The position numbers were made by a program, and so were the translations under genes. Shown here one piece after another: positions 26,849 to 35,499 of a stretch of 64,000 bases of DNA. The notes below the pieces were generated by a model, which saw only the letters and a program-made list of their open reading frames with translations, did not search any database and was not told the origin of the DNA. The number at the start of each line of letters is the position of its first letter. Position 1 is the first letter of the stretch. Source of the stretch: Eshraghiella sp964414835 (lineage in GTDB: Bacteria > Bacillota > Clostridia > Lachnospirales > Lachnospiraceae); contig CAYPWY010000003.1 of the NCBI GenBank assembly GCA_964414835.1, forward strand, positions 54,230-118,229, in the 5' to 3' direction.

Positions 26849-27223
26849 CTATTCTGCTGAAAATTCTCTTATTATGTCATCCACAAGGGCATGTATTTCA
26901 CCTGTTGATATATTCTGACACATAGCTTTTGCTATTACAACACGAAGTTCCTGTGAAAGCTCGCTCATAGCCCTTAGCTTGTCAATATCAAGAGCGATAA
27001 TTGCCCCATGCCTTCTATCTAATTTAATATATCCTTCCTGCCGGAGAATTGTGTATGCTTTATTGACAGTATGCATATTAATGCCTATGTCCTCCGCCAT
27101 CTGTCTCACTGAAGGAAGGGAATCTCCCTCCCGAATCTGTTCATTGGCAATATACATAATTATCTGATTACACAACTGCATATATAGCGCTTCATCGCTG
27201 TTAAAATCAACGGAAAAAATCAT
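26849..27223 (-). CDS. GntR-family regulator (YtrA-like) heading the mcsAB-clpC operon
   Basis: A 124-residue regulator with a GntR winged helix (about 10-75: ALYMQLCNQIIMYIANEQ, then GDSLPSVRQMAEDIGINMHT and VNKAYTILRQEGYI) and a short C-terminal helical tail, the YtrA subfamily layout. In most Firmicutes this position, directly before mcsA-mcsB-clpC, is held by CtsR; this protein shares no CtsR feature. The 18-base gap to mcsA implies co-transcription and probable autoregulation. The ATG at 27223 has AGGAG; ten extra upstream codons in frame have no site. Its ligand or stress signal is unknown. Confidence 0.9.
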   Translation of the reverse strand: MIFSVDFNSDEALYMQLCNQIIMYIANEQIREGDSLPSVRQMAEDIGINMHTVNKAYTILRQEGYIKLDRRHGAIIALDIDKLRAMSELSQELRVVIAKAMCQNISTGEIHALVDDIIREFSAE

Positions 27224-27272
27224 ATATTTCACTCCTATCCGCAACAGTTCCATATATTCCTGTAAAATCTCT

Positions 27273-27316
27273 TAGTGTTATATCTATACTATAACAAACA
27301 AACGCAGAAAAAGCAA
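27273..27316 (-). promoter_or_regulatory. Predicted promoter and operator of the GntR-mcsAB-clpC operon
   Basis: On the minus strand TTGCTT (27311-27316), a 17-base spacer and TATAGT (27288-27293) form a promoter. Overlapping the -10 is a dyad TAGTGT-N7-ATACTA (27273-27291; 5 of 6 symmetric), with a second possible reading GTTATA-N7-TATAAC (27277-27295). The spacing resembles YtrA-type operators; the binding protein is inferred to be the GntR gene product. Confidence 0.45.
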
Positions 27317-27336
27317 TATTTTTTGCTTTCTCTGCG
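27303..27336 (-). terminator. Terminator of the cohesin-like gene
   Basis: CGCAGAGAAAGCAA pairs with TTGCTTTTTCTGCG (14 bp with one G-U) and is followed on the minus strand by TTTGTTTGTT, 29 bases past the stop codon. Its 3' arm overlaps the -35 box of the next operon. Confidence 0.82.
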
Positions 27337-27364
27337 CTGTTACAATTCTTAAATATTTATAAAA

Positions 27365-29401
27365 TTATAAGAATGTGTCTTCTCCGTCTTCTGAATCTTC
27401 ACCGGATTCAGCAATATCCGACTCAGATGTTTCCTGCTGCTCTTTGTCCGCCGGCTCCACTGCCCCTTGGGATTTAATATCAGGTTCATTGTCTTTATCA
27501 TCAAAGATATCCGAAGTGATGTCTATTATCTCCGGCTCAAGCTCATCATTTCCGCCGTTCTGCGCAGTCAGTTCTTCATTCTGTTTTGCAAGCTCCTGAG
27601 CCAGTACCTCCGCTTCTTTTTCAAAAGAATCCATATCAGCTTTGGTAACTACTATATCGTCAGATGTCATCTCCTCAACTGCAACAGCCAGCTCATCTTC
27701 CGCTGATGTTTCTGAATCATCGGTCATTTCCCCAGTCTGTTGGTCCGACAATGATTCGTCAGGCTCAAGTTCTTCCGGCAAAGGCTCATGTAACTCTAAT
27801 TCATCAGACAGCGTTTCTTTTGAATCAAAGCTTTCCGGCAGGATTACTGCTGACAGTTTTTCGCCGGATAAAACTTCATCAGTTGCCGCCTCCGAATATT
27901 CGTCTCCGTAATCACCATCCACATCAGGAATATCAATTGCATGTTTTTTCTCTGACTTGTGATTTGCCATTACGACAATTATCACTATCAAAGCTATAAT
28001 AACCACTCCTCCGGCGATAAATGCTATATTTCTGACTTTAGTCAATGTCTTGTTATCATCAACCACCTTATTATAGGTGTCTTTCAACGACTGAAGCTCC
28101 TGTGAGATTGTTTCACTGCTGTCAATACCATTGCCGGAAGCCTGACCCTCTGCCGTATTTTTTCTCTGGATTGTTTTTTCCTGCACATCATAGCAGTACC
28201 ACAGCTGTTCCCCGTTACTGTTAACAGCATAGAAATACACAAAATCGCTGTCGGCATCATCGACATAGACATTTACCTTCTCACCCTGAATTTCACATTC
28301 TCCCTGAGAAGCGTTACTTATGGCACTGTCTGCATGACTTATATCGAGATAAACATATGTGTTGTCACCGCTTTTGAAAACTATATATTTCTCAAAGGTT
28401 TTACTGTCTTCATAATATATGAAAATCTTGCCGTTACCGTCTTCATCAGTAAAATACATCAGCTTAAGACCTGTTGCACTGCTGACTGCAGCCATAATAT
28501 CGGTACCGTCTATTTTAATTACCTCTGAAGTATATCCCTTAGGCATATCATCCTCAGGAAAGTACTTGTTAAGAGTATATTTTATATCGTCAACAGTAAT
28601 AACCGTATCCGTTGTGGGAGCCTCTGTTTCCGGTTCCGTCTCAGGTTCTGTTGAAGGCGGCTCTGTCGGCGGCTCCGTAGGAGCTTCTGACCTGATAATA
28701 TTAATGTTGTATGTCATTGTTTTACCGTTAGGCGCATAGGAGGTTATACTCACTGCATTGCCTCCCACTGCCAGATTATATGGGTCCCCGTTTATAACGG
28801 TTTGACCTCCCTGTGACGCAACCGCCGAAATATCAACAGAGGTGACACTGTATGGTACATAGCACACATAATCAAGTGTCCACTTTGCAAATTCAGGAGA
28901 AAGTGATGCTCCCGATATATTTATGCTGCTGAGGGTTGCATCATCAGAACCCTCTGCCAAAACCTTAACCGATGCTGAGCCAAGTGACGGAGAAAAAGTG
29001 TTTATGTCCGGATCGATAAATACCACTCCGTTAGTTGAAAAATTGCAGGTTCCAACCTTATTGGCTTTAAAGGTAAAATTCCATGTGGCAGATGTAGGAT
29101 AATCCGATGGCATATAAATTATAGGAATTACACCTGCATAGGATGTTCCGTCAGCATCACCGCTTACATATGAGCATACACTTGAGTCATATTTCAATTC
29201 AAACTGCGAGGTGCTGATACCCTTTGAATATGAAAGCGTAACCGATACTGTAAACGTATTTCCCACAATGATTTCCGAGGTGCTTACCGCAACACTGAGC
29301 GAGCCATCGGCAGCTTTCACATTATACGGAATAACAATACCTATAGTCAAAAATATCACCACTATAAATGTAAATACCTTATTCAAAAATTTTTTTAACA
29401 T
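27365..29401 (-). CDS. Membrane-anchored cohesin-like surface protein with acidic cytoplasmic tail
   Basis: A 678-residue protein. A signal peptide (1-30) precedes a cohesin-like beta domain (about 34-147, with GISTSQFELKYDSSVCSYVS and FTFKANKVGTCNFS), a cadherin-like beta-sandwich (about 157-237), a Pro/Thr/Glu linker (about 240-264: PTEPPTEPPS-type repeats), an unrecognised domain (about 265-415), a membrane helix (458-480, NIAFIAGGVVIIALIV...) followed by basic residues, and a roughly 200-residue strongly acidic tail that by the positive-inside rule is cytoplasmic. Cohesins bind dockerins, and the gene directly upstream (14-base gap) encodes a secreted enzyme ending in a dockerin. I infer that this protein tethers that enzyme to the membrane. 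The ATG at 29401 has AGGAGG. Confidence 0.82.
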   Translation of the reverse strand: MLKKFLNKVFTFIVVIFLTIGIVIPYNVKAADGSLSVAVSTSEIIVGNTFTVSVTLSYSKGISTSQFELKYDSSVCSYVSGDADGTSYAGVIPIIYMPSDYPTSATWNFTFKANKVGTCNFSTNGVVFIDPDINTFSPSLGSASVKVLAEGSDDATLSSINISGASLSPEFAKWTLDYVCYVPYSVTSVDISAVASQGGQTVINGDPYNLAVGGNAVSITSYAPNGKTMTYNINIIRSEAPTEPPTEPPSTEPETEPETEAPTTDTVITVDDIKYTLNKYFPEDDMPKGYTSEVIKIDGTDIMAAVSSATGLKLMYFTDEDGNGKIFIYYEDSKTFEKYIVFKSGDNTYVYLDISHADSAISNASQGECEIQGEKVNVYVDDADSDFVYFYAVNSNGEQLWYCYDVQEKTIQRKNTAEGQASGNGIDSSETISQELQSLKDTYNKVVDDNKTLTKVRNIAFIAGGVVIIALIVIIVVMANHKSEKKHAIDIPDVDGDYGDEYSEAATDEVLSGEKLSAVILPESFDSKETLSDELELHEPLPEELEPDESLSDQQTGEMTDDSETSAEDELAVAVEEMTSDDIVVTKADMDSFEKEAEVLAQELAKQNEELTAQNGGNDELEPEIIDITSDIFDDKDNEPDIKSQGAVEPADKEQQETSESDIAESGEDSEDGEDTFL

Positions 29402-29414
29402 ATGGGCCTCCTGT

Positions 29415-31646
29415 TTATCTGGTCTGAGCAATCTTGCCGTTTCTTAATATATAATTTTTTATTGCAGCAATGTCAAACAAATCAAGTCCTGAAGAATCCG
29501 GATATATATCCGCAGCTTCAAGATATACACCGCTCAGTCCGCTGTTTTTGAGAATCATCTTCTTCATATATGCAAAGTCAAACAAATCCACCGTTCCTGT
29601 TCCGTCCACATCACCATAGACACATATACGGTGGGTCTTGTAGGTTTTGCCATTGTTATCATATATTACAAGATAATCCCCGGTGCCTACGATTTCGGAA
29701 TCCGCCTTTTCTTCTTTTGAACTGTTTAGAATCTTAACCGAACCATTGGTAACTGTCAGCAGCTTTTTCGCTGCCGACACCTTCTGTCCTATATCAAAAC
29801 CATTAATATATGTATTTGAAACCTGAAGATTCTTGTAGTCTATAGTGGTATCCGTATATCTGACAACAGAAACCTTATAAGTATATACGCTTGAGGTATC
29901 TGTTTCTGACGGATATACATCAAAATAGATAGTATTGGTTCCCTCCTTAATCGTAAATGCAGAGGTTGTAACAGTACTGCTGCTTGCGCCCATATCGGTG
30001 GTTGTGGAGCCTTGACGTATCTTAACATTAGCTATTGTAGATTCAGTCTTATATTTAAACTTCACAGATTCGACTGAGTTTTCAACATACATAGTATAGC
30101 TTACGGTATCTTTGCCAAAAGCTTTGGTAAAGCTTCCCGTGGTCGGCGCCAACGATGTCAGATATGTACTTCCCTCCTGTCTGGTAATATTTACAGTATA
30201 TGTCTTGCTTGTTCCGTATTCAGATTTGCAGACTATCTTATATGTATTTTTACCTACTGCAAGCGTTTTGGTTCCCGTTCCCGTAACAGTTGAGGTTGAG
30301 GCTATAGCCGATGCCGCTATGGTAACGCTTGTAGTCTTATATGGAACAGTTATATTATATGTACCGGTATCCATGTTAAATGTAGGCGTTAGAGCAAGCG
30401 TGCTTGTTGTTCCTGAACTGTCAGTACCCTTGACTGTCAGCGTTTTAAGCTTATAGTTAGGATTGGCAGTGCTTGTGGATGAAGGTGCCGCACATGCCTG
30501 GTCAGGCATATTTTCATATACAGGTATCCTGAATGTAAAATACGCATCCAGCATATTATTGGTTTCATATGTGGTTTTCACCACATAGCCTTCATTGACA
30601 GGAGCCAGAAGATTCTGCATATACTGATTCCAGTAAAGGTATTTTTCGTTAACCACACTGAATTTCTGGAAATACAGCGTATCCTGTCCCACATCTATCT
30701 TACTGCTGGCAATAAGTGCCGTTCCCCCCTTAATTGCCAGATACTGAGATGTCCATCCTGCATTCATGGCTTCCTTGCCGCCGTTATTGATAACATCAGC
30801 AGCAGTGGTTCCTGCCGCCTGAATATTAAACATGTTGTAGTAGGCTGTCTCTCCGCTTGCTGCGGCGTGGAATGTCTTTCCGCCATCGCTTGTTGCCACT
30901 CCGTTCGCCAAGGTATCTTTTAATTCATATTTTTTGGTTGAACTGTTATATGTACCTGCACCCTTTTCCTGTATGAGCCTTGCACACAGCATAACGGGGC
31001 TTACATTATATTCTTTGCCAACCTCAATGAGAACAGTAGCATAATCCTTGGCAGTGCCTCCCACCTTGGCGTAATCACAATCCATCCATGTATTATCCAT
31101 CATACTCTTTAATGCCTCATAGGTCTGATATTCGGAATTATAACTGAGCTGTTCAAACATGAATATGTTGTTTTCCGTAAGCCAGTTGCGCGGGTCCATA
31201 ATATACTCAACCGCCTCGGTAGATGCCTGAACCCATCCGCCTCCGCTGAACTCTACCCATTTATTACCGGACCAGTTATAAGAACCTGTAATACTTGTAG
31301 ATTTCCATGAGGTAGGGGTAGCATACCAGCCTGAATCGACCCCCTTAAGTGTCATAATGCTATTAGGCACAAGGTTGCGGCTCAAAACCATCTCATTCTC
31401 AATGACCGTATCCCAGTCCAGTCCTGTATTAAAAGGAACAAAGCTCCAGTTTGGATGTGCTTCATGAAGCGCCCTGAGACTGTCTCTGTAAGATTCCGGA
31501 AACTGGGCTAAAACAGCCTCAAAGCTTGTAGCTGCCGACACATCTATTGTGGATTTTAATTCAAATACCGTAACTGCCGCCATTGCAATTATGGAAAAAA
31601 CAGCTATTGACAATCTGATTATACGTTTCTTAAAAATCTCAAGCAT
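29415..31646 (-). CDS. Secreted glucosaminidase-like autolysin with C-terminal dockerin
   Basis: A 743-residue secreted protein. Signal peptide 1-39 (cleavage near VSAATS). The N-terminal part to about 380 resembles LytD/GH73 N-acetylglucosaminidases: MLCARLIQEKGAGTY with the presumed catalytic Glu227, and YYNMFNIQAAGT as the conserved YxNxxNIxA motif. Two cadherin-like beta-sandwich domains follow (about 398-480 and 485-575), then a third beta region, and a dockerin at about 675-743 with a canonical loop DVDGTGTVDLFDF and a less canonical second loop (DIYPDSSGLDLFD). It would cleave peptidoglycan glycans outside the cell. It precedes the cohesin-like gene. The ATG at 31646 has AGGAGT; upstream in-frame codons are not supported. 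Confidence 0.85.
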   Translation of the reverse strand: MLEIFKKRIIRLSIAVFSIIAMAAVTVFELKSTIDVSAATSFEAVLAQFPESYRDSLRALHEAHPNWSFVPFNTGLDWDTVIENEMVLSRNLVPNSIMTLKGVDSGWYATPTSWKSTSITGSYNWSGNKWVEFSGGGWVQASTEAVEYIMDPRNWLTENNIFMFEQLSYNSEYQTYEALKSMMDNTWMDCDYAKVGGTAKDYATVLIEVGKEYNVSPVMLCARLIQEKGAGTYNSSTKKYELKDTLANGVATSDGGKTFHAAASGETAYYNMFNIQAAGTTAADVINNGGKEAMNAGWTSQYLAIKGGTALIASSKIDVGQDTLYFQKFSVVNEKYLYWNQYMQNLLAPVNEGYVVKTTYETNNMLDAYFTFRIPVYENMPDQACAAPSSTSTANPNYKLKTLTVKGTDSSGTTSTLALTPTFNMDTGTYNITVPYKTTSVTIAASAIASTSTVTGTGTKTLAVGKNTYKIVCKSEYGTSKTYTVNITRQEGSTYLTSLAPTTGSFTKAFGKDTVSYTMYVENSVESVKFKYKTESTIANVKIRQGSTTTDMGASSSTVTTSAFTIKEGTNTIYFDVYPSETDTSSVYTYKVSVVRYTDTTIDYKNLQVSNTYINGFDIGQKVSAAKKLLTVTNGSVKILNSSKEEKADSEIVGTGDYLVIYDNNGKTYKTHRICVYGDVDGTGTVDLFDFAYMKKMILKNSGLSGVYLEAADIYPDSSGLDLFDIAAIKNYILRNGKIAQTR

Positions 31647-31847
31647 ATATGTATGTACTCCTATAGTGAATCTTCCCACCATATAACTGATAATATGTAT
31701 TTCAAAGACTATTGTTATTATATAGAGTTTATCGGCAAATTTCAACCCAGATAAAGGTATTTCCTTAATTTTCCATAAGTAACACAGAATCTGTGCACAT
31801 CAACAGCTGAGGGGTTATCTATGGAAACTAAGTTTCATATAGAGCAG

Positions 31848-31889
31848 GAACGGAGGAATGAATGGCACATGCCATTCATTCCTCCGTTC
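31848..31889. terminator. Perfect 19-bp stem-loop after purD
   Basis: GAACGGAGGAATGAATGGC pairs without mismatch to its complement across a 4-base loop, 17 bases past the purD stop. The minus-strand flank lacks a T-run (CTGCTCTATATG); the plus side is TTATGATTTATTATATT. It probably terminates or stabilises the purD transcript. Confidence 0.6.
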
Positions 31890-31905
31890 TTATGATTTAT
31901 TATAT

Positions 31906-33177
31906 TTAAGCTTCGTCTATTGCTTTGCCTATGTCATGCCTCATATACTTGTTCTCAAACTGAACCCATTCCGTCGCCTGGTACGCTTTCGCTCTTGCTT
32001 CCTTCAAGGTTGCTCCTGTAGCGGTGATTCCCAGAACTCTTCCTCCATTGGTTACAATTCCTTCGTCTGCAAGCTTGGTTCCTGCATGAAAACAGTAATA
32101 ACCGTCCTTGCCGTCAAAATTCTCCAATCCTGTTATAAGCTTACCCTTCTCATAAGCCACCGGATACCCGTCAGATGCCAAAACAACACATACACAGGCA
32201 TTATCCTCAAATTGAAGGTCAAGCTTGTCAAGTGTTCCGTCAATGCATGCCTCAAAAACGTCAATAATGTCGTTTTTCAATCTGGGAAGAACAACCTGCG
32301 CTTCCGGGTCGCCGAACCTTGCATTATATTCAAGAACTTTCGGTCCCTTTGGTGTCAGCATAAGTCCGAAAAAGATTACACCCTTGAATGGTCTTCCCTC
32401 TGACTTCATTGCATCAACCGTTGCCTGATAAATATATTTTTTACAAAAATCGTCAACCTGTTCTGTGTAAAACGGACTTGGTGAGAAATTTCCCATTCCT
32501 CCGGTATTCAGCCCTTCATCGCCGTCTTTGGCACGCTTATGGTCCTGCGCCGATGACATAATCTTAATAGTATTGCCGTCAACAAATGACAGAACCGACA
32601 CCTCACGTCCCGTCATAAATTCCTCAATGACAATTGTGTTTCCCGCATCTCCGAACTGCTTATCCATCATCAGGGTTTTAACGCCGTCCATAGCCTCAGC
32701 CTTGGTATTGCAGATAAGGACGCCTTTGCCAAGTGCAAGTCCGTCCGCCTTAAGAACTATCGGATAATCAGATGTCTCAAGGTATTTCATTGCATCCTCA
32801 GGTGATGTAAATGTCTCATATGCCGCCGTAGGAATATTGTATTTGCGCATCAGGTCCTTTGAAAAAGCCTTAGAGCCTTCAAGTATCGCCGCATTCCGGC
32901 GCGGTCCGAACACACGCAGACCTTCTTTCTCAAATACATCCACTACACCGCCCACAAGCGGGTCATCCATTCCGATAACCGTAAGGTCAATCTGCTCTTT
33001 TTTTGCAAAATCCACAAGCTTGTCAAACTCCATAGCACTGATAGGTATACACTCTGCTATCTGTGCAATACCTGCATTTCCGGGCGCACAAAATATTTTG
33101 TCTACCCTTGTGCTTTTTGAGCAGGCATAAGCTATGGCATGTTCACGTCCTCCGCTTCCGACTATAAGTACCTTCAT
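31906..33177 (-). CDS. purD: Phosphoribosylamine-glycine ligase
   Basis: A 423-residue ATP-grasp enzyme making glycinamide ribonucleotide, the second step of purine synthesis. Start MKVLIVGSGGREHAIAYA, ATP-grasp loop region VLKADGLALGKGVLI, and the GARS signature FGDPEAQVVLPRL with metal ligands nearby are all present. Length is normal. It is the last gene of the purE-M-N-D operon; a 69-base gap separates it from purN. Confidence 0.97.
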   Translation of the reverse strand: MKVLIVGSGGREHAIAYACSKSTRVDKIFCAPGNAGIAQIAECIPISAMEFDKLVDFAKKEQIDLTVIGMDDPLVGGVVDVFEKEGLRVFGPRRNAAILEGSKAFSKDLMRKYNIPTAAYETFTSPEDAMKYLETSDYPIVLKADGLALGKGVLICNTKAEAMDGVKTLMMDKQFGDAGNTIVIEEFMTGREVSVLSFVDGNTIKIMSSAQDHKRAKDGDEGLNTGGMGNFSPSPFYTEQVDDFCKKYIYQATVDAMKSEGRPFKGVIFFGLMLTPKGPKVLEYNARFGDPEAQVVLPRLKNDIIDVFEACIDGTLDKLDLQFEDNACVCVVLASDGYPVAYEKGKLITGLENFDGKDGYYCFHAGTKLADEGIVTNGGRVLGITATGATLKEARAKAYQATEWVQFENKYMRHDIGKAIDEA

Positions 33178-33246
33178 CTTATTTCTCCTTTATCCGTCAT
33201 CCGCAGCCGTTTTCAAGCAATGCGGACATTTATCATTAACAATAAT

Positions 33247-33843
33247 TTATTTTAATTCGCCATTGGCAATCATGTCAATGGCCTTCGGAAGTATAATCCA
33301 CTCTGCCTGTTCCATAACACGCCTCTGCAATATCTCCGGCGTGTCTCCATCCTGAACCATAACAGGCTTCTGCATAATAATCCTTCCTGTATCAGTACCC
33401 TCGTCCACAAAATGAACGGTGGCGCCTGTGACCTTAACGCCTCTTGCCAATGCCGCCTCATGAACCTTAAGTCCGTAAAATCCTTTTCCGCAAAAAGACG
33501 GAATCAACGACGGATGGATATTGATAATCCTGTCAGGATATGCAGCAACCATAGCAGGCGGAATCGCCACAAGGAACCCCGCCAGAATTATTAAATCAGG
33601 ATTTAATTTTTGCACGCCGGCAAGCAATGCCTCGTTAAACAAATCTCTGTTTTCGTAGTTTTTCGGCGAAATGCACTGTGCCTCAACTGATTTCTTACGG
33701 GCACGCTCAAGGGCATATGCTCCTGCGTTATTGCTGATTACGCCTACAACCTCTGCGTTGCGTATAGTATTGTTATCTATCGCATCCATAATGGCCTGAA
33801 GATTGGTTCCTCCTCCGGACACAAGAACCGCCAGCCTTAACAT
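33247..33843 (-). CDS. purN: Phosphoribosylglycinamide formyltransferase (10-formyl-THF dependent)
   Basis: A 198-residue transformylase converting GAR to FGAR. Family motifs: LAVLVSGGGTNLQAI at the N-terminus, INIHPSLIPSFCGKGFYGLK with the catalytic His, and TGATVHFVDEGTDTGRII with the catalytic Asp. The start codon overlaps the purM stop by 7 bases, so translation is coupled. Confidence 0.97.
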   Translation of the reverse strand: MLRLAVLVSGGGTNLQAIMDAIDNNTIRNAEVVGVISNNAGAYALERARKKSVEAQCISPKNYENRDLFNEALLAGVQKLNPDLIILAGFLVAIPPAMVAAYPDRIINIHPSLIPSFCGKGFYGLKVHEAALARGVKVTGATVHFVDEGTDTGRIIMQKPVMVQDGDTPEILQRRVMEQAEWIILPKAIDMIANGELK

Positions 33844-34862
33844 ATTGTCACGCCTTTCTCTCCGGCAACAGCCTTGCCAAGTATAAATGCATCCTCACCT
33901 GCCGCCTTGACAGCCTCAACTGTCTTGTCTGCATCAGCAGAATCAACTGCCAGAACCATGCCGACACCCATATTAAAAGTATTGTACATCATCTCTTCCG
34001 CTATATTGCCTTCACTTTGAAGCATCTTGAAGATAGCAGGTATCTCATAGCTTTCCTTATGGACTTCGGCTCTTATTCCGTCAGGCAGCATTCTCGGAAT
34101 ATTCTCATAGAATCCACCGCCTGTTATGTGACTGCAGCCCTTAACCGTCACTCCGGCATCCTTAACCGACTTAAGTGCTTTTACATATATTCTCGTAGGC
34201 GTCAGAAGCGCCTCCCCCAGCGTGGTTCCAAGCGTATCATAGTATGTATCAAGTGCTTCTTTTGTCATCAAAAATACTTTTCTCACAAGTGAAAAACCGT
34301 TGCTGTGAACTCCTGATGACTTGATACCTACAAGCACATCGCCATCCTTAATATCCTCGCCTGTTATAAGGTCTTTTTCATCCACAACTCCTACCGCAAA
34401 GCCTGCCAAGTCATATTCATCCTCCGGCATAAGTCCCGGATGCTCTGCCGTCTCACCGCCTACAAGTGCACAGCCTGACTGCCTGCATCCGTCAGCAACA
34501 CCCTTAACGATTGTTGCGATTTTTTCAGGCTCATTTTTGCCGCATGCTATATAGTCAAGGAAAAACAACGGTTCACCGCCTGCACATACAACGTCATTTA
34601 CGCACATAGCCACACAGTCAATTCCGATTGTGTCATGCTTATCCATAAGAAAAGCCAGCTTAAGCTTGGTTCCTACGCCATCCGTTCCCGACAAAAGAAC
34701 CGGGTTCTCCATATTTTTGATTGCTGCCAGTGAAAAGGCTCCTGAGAATCCTCCGAGACCTCCCATAACCTCAGGTCTCATTGTTTCCTTAACATACTCC
34801 TTCATAAGCTCCACTGACTTGTAGCCTGCCTTAATGTCAACTCCGGCATTTTTGTAGTCCAT
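33837..34862 (-). CDS. purM: Phosphoribosylformylglycinamidine cyclo-ligase
   Basis: A 341-residue AIR synthetase. Segments such as SGTDGVGTKLKLAF, DCVAMCVNDVVCAGGEPLFF and GGETAEHPGLM are diagnostic of PurM. It closes the imidazole ring to give AIR. The gene starts right after purE and overlaps purN. Normal length. Confidence 0.97.
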   Translation of the reverse strand: MDYKNAGVDIKAGYKSVELMKEYVKETMRPEVMGGLGGFSGAFSLAAIKNMENPVLLSGTDGVGTKLKLAFLMDKHDTIGIDCVAMCVNDVVCAGGEPLFFLDYIACGKNEPEKIATIVKGVADGCRQSGCALVGGETAEHPGLMPEDEYDLAGFAVGVVDEKDLITGEDIKDGDVLVGIKSSGVHSNGFSLVRKVFLMTKEALDTYYDTLGTTLGEALLTPTRIYVKALKSVKDAGVTVKGCSHITGGGFYENIPRMLPDGIRAEVHKESYEIPAIFKMLQSEGNIAEEMMYNTFNMGVGMVLAVDSADADKTVEAVKAAGEDAFILGKAVAGEKGVTIC

Positions 34863-34863
34863 T

Positions 34864-35376
34864 TTATTTTTCCTCCATATATTTTTTGTATCCGATGCTT
34901 TCTATTTTATCCTTTTTCTTCATAACGCCGTCCTTTAAATCGTCTTTATATTCTTTAATTCTGGCAAGAAGAGCTTCGTCAGATGTTGCAAGAATCTTGG
35001 CAGCCAGTATCCCCGCATTGGCACCGCCGTCAATTGCGACTGTTGCAACCGGTATCCCGCTTGGCATCTGGACGATTGAATAAAGCGAATCAACTCCGCC
35101 GACAGTTTTGGTATAAATCGGCACTCCGATTACAGGCATAGGGAAAATAGCCGCACACATACCCGGAAGATGTGCAGCTCCTCCGGCTCCGGCAATTATT
35201 ACCTTAAAGCCTTTTTCTTCCGCTTTCACGGCATAATCGAAAAACACATCCGGCATACGGTGTGCCGAAATTATTGTCATCTCATATTCGATACCGAATT
35301 TATCCAGCATCTCAGCGGCTTTGCTCATTACGCCAAGATCCGAATCACTACCCATAACAATTCCTACTTTTGCCAT
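34864..35376 (-). CDS. purE: N5-carboxyaminoimidazole ribonucleotide mutase (class I PurE)
   Basis: A 170-residue PurE. GSDSDLGVMSKAAEML, TIISAHRMPD and AGAGGAAHLPGMCAA are the substrate-binding motifs of the family. Class I enzymes work with PurK, and no purK is nearby; the ISAHRMP motif and length fit class I, but an AIR carboxylase role cannot be excluded. It is the first gene of the purine operon. A TATAAT-like -10 box lies at 35430-35435 without a good -35 box, followed by a small GCCGCA/TGCGGC hairpin. Confidence 0.95.
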   Translation of the reverse strand: MAKVGIVMGSDSDLGVMSKAAEMLDKFGIEYEMTIISAHRMPDVFFDYAVKAEEKGFKVIIAGAGGAAHLPGMCAAIFPMPVIGVPIYTKTVGGVDSLYSIVQMPSGIPVATVAIDGGANAGILAAKILATSDEALLARIKEYKDDLKDGVMKKKDKIESIGYKKYMEEK

Positions 35377-35460
35377 TTTGTCTACTCCTTTGAATTAAGT
35401 TAATGTCTGCCGCAATGAAATGCGGCTATATTATACAGCATGTAATCCGGCATTAAAACA

Positions 35461-35490
35461 TACCGGTGCAGCTTGAAAATCCCGCCGGTA
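35461..35490 (-). terminator. Possible weak terminator after the 103-residue membrane protein
   Basis: TACCGG (35461-35466) and CCGGTA (35485-35490) form a short stem with an 18-base loop, followed on the minus strand by TGTTTTAA. Weak, but correctly placed before the purine operon. Confidence 0.3.
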
Positions 35491-35499
35491 CAACGGACT

